The translations under genes and the position numbers were made by a program. Positions 8,101 through 10,797 of a stretch of DNA of 10,797 bases are shown here, piece after piece. This DNA is from an uncultured Ectothiorhodospiraceae bacterium. GTDB taxonomy: Bacteria; Pseudomonadota; Gammaproteobacteria; UBA6429; Thiohalophilaceae. Position 1 is the first letter of the stretch; each line of letters begins with the position of its first letter. The stretch spans positions 1-10,797 of the forward strand of contig CAMYMO010000298.1 of NCBI GenBank assembly GCA_947259425.1, read 5' to 3'. The notes under the pieces were generated by a model. That model had not been told where the DNA came from, did no database searches, and saw only the letters and a list, made by a program, of their open reading frames with translations.

Positions 8101-9432
8101 GCCGAAGAACAGAAACAACTCTACCATTTTGACAAAGCCATTCGCTTACTCGAACGCGCTGCACAAATAGCAAATAACCCGGTACAACGATACGAGCTGA
8201 ATGTATTACTCGGTGAAGTGTTAACGGATAAAGGCCAGATCAATGATGCCTCACAAGCTTATTCATTAGCACTCGACTCGGCCAATGATGATCAGCAACG
8301 TTGTCGAGCCTGGATTGGTTTGGCGCAGGGTTATGATATTAACGATGAACATGATCAGGCCTTTTCGGCACTTGATAAAGCCGAACAGGCGGCGTTAAAT
8401 TTAAATCTAATCACCGAATTGGCCCAGATCCATTACCAACGCGGAAATCTGTACTTCCCGCGTGGCGATATCCAGGCCTGTAAAGATGAACACCAACAGG
8501 CGATTAAATTCGCCCAACAAGCCGACTCCCCACAACATGAAGCCCAGGCCTTAAGCGGACTGGGGGATGCCGAATACGCAGCCGGACATATGCTCAGTGC
8601 CCATGATTATTTTAAACGCTGTATTGATCTGTGTAACCAATATGACTATGCACGCATTGAATCCGCCAATCGTTTCATGCTCGGCACCGTGCGCATTTAC
8701 TTAAATGAATTAACTGCTGCATTAGACGATTCATTAACCTCGGCGAATACGGCAAGCCAGGTGGGCCACGTGCGTGCCGAGATCGTTTCCAGACTAACGG
8801 CAGGCTGGATCTACCTTGATCAAAATAAACTCGATGATGCCATGCATCAGGTACAGCTCGGACTCAACCTGACCGAACAACTGGGTGCAAAACGATTTGA
8901 ACCGTTCCTAAACGAAAGTAAGGCACGCATCTTGATTGCACAAGGGAAAAAACCACAAGCATTACAGGTGGCCGAAGACGCGATGGCGATCACTCGTGAA
9001 ACCGGTATGCAATTTATTGGCCCCTGGATCCTCAGCACCATCGCGCTTGCGACAAGCAATGCTAAAAACCAATCTGATGCATTAAAAGAGGGTTTGGACT
9101 TATTAGAGGCAGGTTGTGTGGGTCATAACTATTATCAGTTTTATCGCGCGGCGATCGAGGTATCGCTACTAAATGAAGATTGGGATGCAGCCGAACGGTA
9201 TTGTCAATTACTGGAAGACTACACCCGGGCCGAGCCCAATCCCTGGGCAACCTTCCATTTAGCGTGGGGACGTACCTTAGCCGCCGCGGGCAAATCTCCA
9301 CATCAGACTCATTTAACCGACCCATTACAGGCGCTTAAAAAACAGGCCCAACAAATTGGTTTCCTGGCGCGAGTGCCGCTCATTAATAAAAGCCTTGCGC
9401 AACTAAGCGCGTTACCCTCGACGGAAACCTGA
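5194..9432 (+). CDS. Ser/Thr protein kinase - degenerate class III cyclase - STAND ATPase - TPR fusion protein
   Basis: A 1412-residue soluble signalling protein with no signal peptide or membrane helix seen. Residues 1-55 are a helical segment (ERWQRIQTLF, AEADIREE-like) often found before bacterial Pkn kinases. The kinase (about 76-335) is complete: glycine loop GEGGMGAVY 84-92, Lys106, Glu125, HRDLKPAN 198-205 (Asp200, Asn205), DFG 218-220, SPE 243-245, Asp257. A linker rich in Thr/Ser/Asp (340-385) leads to a class III nucleotidyl cyclase fold (about 388-545) with metal-binding Asp395 and Asp438 and Arg516 kept. The base-recognition Lys is Asn434, its usual partner position is Ile505, and the transition-state Asn is Thr512, so catalysis is doubtful. 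The STAND/AAA module has VGRDSEL 577-583, Walker A GEAGIGKT 606-613 and Walker B LILFEDLHWSD 733-743. The remainder (about 960-1340) is helical with TPR-like repeats. It probably senses a ligand or partner and phosphorylates an unknown target. The ATG at 5194 starts the family-like N-terminus but has a poor ribosome binding site. Confidence 0.9.
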   Translation: MDTERWQRIQTLFTAIEALDHHAQIEFLEQTCPEADIREEVLSLLKANQKAGEFFKPIEVTETPASHLAAGTLVGPYRIESLIGEGGMGAVYKAEDTRLHRSVALKFLSHKQLNRDSGHERFLVEARAASRLDHANICTIYDIGETSSAQPYIAMGYYPGKMLNRQFSQTSPTLLQTLDIITQILNGVQAAHLQDIYHRDLKPANIILTQDNVVKILDFGIAKIRGIDITTTGSQIGTVAYMSPEQLQGREADQQSDIWSCGVIFYELLTGTRPFKGKENHQVMYSIVQGTHEPLNKHNPNLPEALQNIIDRMLCHDLKLRYPSAQAVLNDILLLKQGTSDLGTLTQGNKTDVDAETKTDHASHIKSNTQSYTNSTMTIFNSDGDLRQATVMSVDLSNYAGLLQSEGPEKSNLIVRQFFNQISKVIKAYGGTVNREIDNTLIAIFGVPLAHDNDAQRAVLAAFACHSAVDLLGQSFNKDLSAHIGIANGVILMNNSNENSTHDYIVTGDSLTLATRLDDLAKNGETIISDSLSQIINNQFECEQTGSVNVRYQPEPISIWRVLSNEQTDDKNKLSLVGRDSELQQFTHILSRTQNGNSGNVVYICGEAGIGKTRLATECKQLASQAGYQTHHGLILDFGVSEGQDAIAQVVRSLLALKNENSEQDTLNKIKQHIRAGTLSEEQLIYLNELLGLTQSSEQQRLFDLMDHNARLQGMHNLVASVVCQRAQQQATLILFEDLHWSDSNTLDCITNIAANIHQTQVILLLTTRPENEPLTPAWRSSMNNIPLVSFYLSALQEHDAIEMARQMLGSETHDFMALVQRAEGNPLFLEQLIRSDTNINDSSQLPASLQSLVQSQLDKLSLPNKHAARAASIIGQRFNAELLGFLLDDPDYDCLQLVQHQLAHLRGNDYLFNHALIHEGIYASLLESHKQELHTRAAEWFSERDKPLAAEHLDRAGSPIAIEAYITAAEEQKQLYHFDKAIRLLERAAQIANNPVQRYELNVLLGEVLTDKGQINDASQAYSLALDSANDDQQRCRAWIGLAQGYDINDEHDQAFSALDKAEQAALNLNLITELAQIHYQRGNLYFPRGDIQACKDEHQQAIKFAQQADSPQHEAQALSGLGDAEYAAGHMLSAHDYFKRCIDLCNQYDYARIESANRFMLGTVRIYLNELTAALDDSLTSANTASQVGHVRAEIVSRLTAGWIYLDQNKLDDAMHQVQLGLNLTEQLGAKRFEPFLNESKARILIAQGKKPQALQVAEDAMAITRETGMQFIGPWILSTIALATSNAKNQSDALKEGLDLLEAGCVGHNYYQFYRAAIEVSLLNEDWDAAERYCQLLEDYTRAEPNPWATFHLAWGRTLAAAGKSPHQTHLTDPLQALKKQAQQIGFLARVPLINKSLAQLSALPSTET

Positions 9433-9438
9433 TCAAAA

Positions 9439-10797
9439 TTAATGAACCGCTTCCGCTTGCTGGCAGCTCGAGTCCTGATTTTGTTTTGACTGCTCGTGTT
9501 GAACCATTTTATTCACCACCTCTTCGGCAATCTCCCAACACTCTTCATGCAAACCGGCACCATGCGTCCAACCCCCGGTGAAATACAAATTATGATGATC
9601 ACCGCCTTGTAATTTCTTGATCTGTTCCTGGGCATCCAGGCAGTCGAAATTTAATACATTGTGTTTAAACCAGCCGATGACCGGTTGTTCCGCTTCCAGG
9701 TCGCCCCCTAACGCTCGCCAACCGGGCAACACCTGCTCATGTTGCGAGAAGTGTTTAAAATAACCGGCGGGTTTACGAACTTTACCCTTCGGTGTTTTTA
9801 ACACGTACTTATCGGGTATCGAAACGATTGGATTTAAGGTCACAAAATATTGCGGCATACCCGCCTTATTATATTTTGTCGTCTTCATCACCGGTACCCC
9901 CTGCTTATCTTCTTCATACCAGACCGCGGCATCATTGCGATGACGATTCATCACATAGGTCATTGAATAAGGATGAATCGACTGACCTTCATTGATCAAT
10001 ACATTGTAACTGCGCCAGGCATTGCGATCCGGTGGTAAGACCCCGGCAAAGGTATGCGCAACGGCAATACTATTGGTATAACGGACTTTATCTAATACAT
10101 TAACCAGATCCTGATTCAAACCTTGTTTGATCGCACGCATCGCATCATCGGCATGACAGGTAACCACCACCTTGTCATAGGCCTGGGGTTTGGGTAACCC
10201 CTCCATGTCTGCTTTAGGGGGTACGGTAACAAGCACCTTATTCTTTTCGACAAACACATTGGCCTGCGAATTTCGAATAATCTCCAACTGGTTTGGAAAT
10301 TTCCTGGTGAGATAACTTGCTAATTCATCAATCCATTCCTGGGCGCCCTTGATAAAGTAATTACGATCCGGGCTCGGTGGATTTGGATCGTCGTCTTTAA
10401 ATCCTTCCTGGATAATGTAATAACGCATCACCGCACGTAACGGCATGCCGGCCGGACCCGTGGCATCATCCAGGAAATACATTGCATTAATACGCGGATA
10501 GAGCAAACAGTCCCGCATCTCTTCCAGCAAGGGTGAATCGCCATGATTGTCAGCAATATATTCGGCGACGTAACGCCCAACGGTATAACGTTTATATTTC
10601 TCGGCGGTGTCCGGATTGGTGATGGCCTTTGCCGCGTCCAACATAAACGTAAGATAGGTTGAAGCCAATGCCTCGCCAATCGCCGTGTTCGGATCACTGG
10701 TGCCGTGAAATAATTCTTTATCGGATGTCAGCACCTTCGAACCATCCAGGGTAAAAAAGCTGGCGGTGTCCTCCAGGGGACGGTAGTTGGTGAAACC
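9439..10797 (-). CDS. FAD-dependent oxidoreductase of the amine oxidase family, 5' partial
   Basis: C-terminal portion (about 452 residues visible) of a flavoprotein read on the minus strand. The frame is open to the window edge (upstream residues GFTNYRPLEDTASFF precede a GTG at 10734), so the true start and the N-terminal Rossmann dinucleotide-binding motif lie outside. Evidence for the family is the YDKVVVTCHADDAMRAI segment, typical of the substrate/FAD domain boundary, YFVTLNPI in the middle, and the C-terminal NLYFTGGWTHGAGLHEECWE, which fits the FAD-contacting end of amine-oxidase-type flavoproteins. It resembles the predicted NAD/FAD-binding proteins of the COG2907 type in its MNR...VTLNP arrangement. 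Substrate is unknown. The tail is hydrophilic and Gln-rich (KQNQDSSCQQAEAVH). It ends with TAA 6 bases from the stop of the converging kinase gene, leaving no room for a separate terminator. Confidence 0.75.
   Translation of the reverse strand, partial: GFTNYRPLEDTASFFTLDGSKVLTSDKELFHGTSDPNTAIGEALASTYLTFMLDAAKAITNPDTAEKYKRYTVGRYVAEYIADNHGDSPLLEEMRDCLLYPRINAMYFLDDATGPAGMPLRAVMRYYIIQEGFKDDDPNPPSPDRNYFIKGAQEWIDELASYLTRKFPNQLEIIRNSQANVFVEKNKVLVTVPPKADMEGLPKPQAYDKVVVTCHADDAMRAIKQGLNQDLVNVLDKVRYTNSIAVAHTFAGVLPPDRNAWRSYNVLINEGQSIHPYSMTYVMNRHRNDAAVWYEEDKQGVPVMKTTKYNKAGMPQYFVTLNPIVSIPDKYVLKTPKGKVRKPAGYFKHFSQHEQVLPGWRALGGDLEAEQPVIGWFKHNVLNFDCLDAQEQIKKLQGGDHHNLYFTGGWTHGAGLHEECWEIAEEVVNKMVQHEQSKQNQDSSCQQAEAVH

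Noticed and set aside
9062..9325. Open frame on the minus strand opposite the TPR region
   Set aside because: It is a shadow of the well-supported 1412-residue gene, with no family resemblance or ribosome binding site seen; the same holds for other short antisense frames.
10698..10734. GTG at 10734 as the start of the flavoprotein
   Set aside because: The frame stays open to the window edge and the expected N-terminal dinucleotide-binding fold is missing, so the gene starts outside the window.

Overview
The window looks like chromosomal DNA from a gammaproteobacterium-like, probably sulfur-oxidising bacterium. The basis is an operon encoding a cytoplasm-facing molybdenum/iron-sulfur membrane oxidoreductase of the SoeABC (sulfite-oxidising) type, roughly balanced base composition, and dispersed palindromic repeats of the kind common in Proteobacteria. 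The taxonomic guess is an inference; no rRNA or other marker gene is present.

Layout: (1) positions 1-5004, plus strand: a three-gene operon. A catalytic molybdopterin subunit is cut only at its extreme N-terminus by the window edge. It is followed by a subunit with four predicted [4Fe-4S] clusters and an eight-helix DmsC-type membrane anchor. The two gaps inside this operon (182 and 279 bases) are unusually large and are filled with palindromic repeats: one nested ~150-base palindrome before the second gene and a cluster of ATTCCC/GGGAAT hairpins before the third. (2) A strong 13-bp hairpin terminator closes the operon at 5018-5062. (3) 5063-5193 is the leader of the next gene, with a weak extended -10 promoter candidate and a structured 5' region. 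(4) 5194-9432, plus strand: a 1412-residue soluble signalling protein made of an N-terminal helical segment, an intact Ser/Thr protein kinase, a degenerate class III nucleotidyl cyclase domain, a STAND/AAA-type ATPase and a TPR-like C-terminal half. (5) 9439 to the window end, minus strand: the C-terminal part of an FAD-dependent amine-oxidase-family oxidoreductase, ending only 6 bases from the signalling gene (tail to tail).

How the parts work together: the first three products should form one complex in which the Mo centre oxidises (or in related enzymes reduces) a sulfur oxyanion in the cytoplasm. Electrons would pass through the iron-sulfur chain to the membrane subunit and the quinone pool. 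The signalling protein is separated from this operon by a terminator and has its own leader, so a functional link is possible but not shown. The most unusual items are the kinase/pseudo-cyclase/STAND/TPR fusion with substituted cyclase active-site positions, and the palindromic elements inserted between co-operonic genes directly upstream of ribosome binding sites. I did not find a clearly undescribed multi-gene system.
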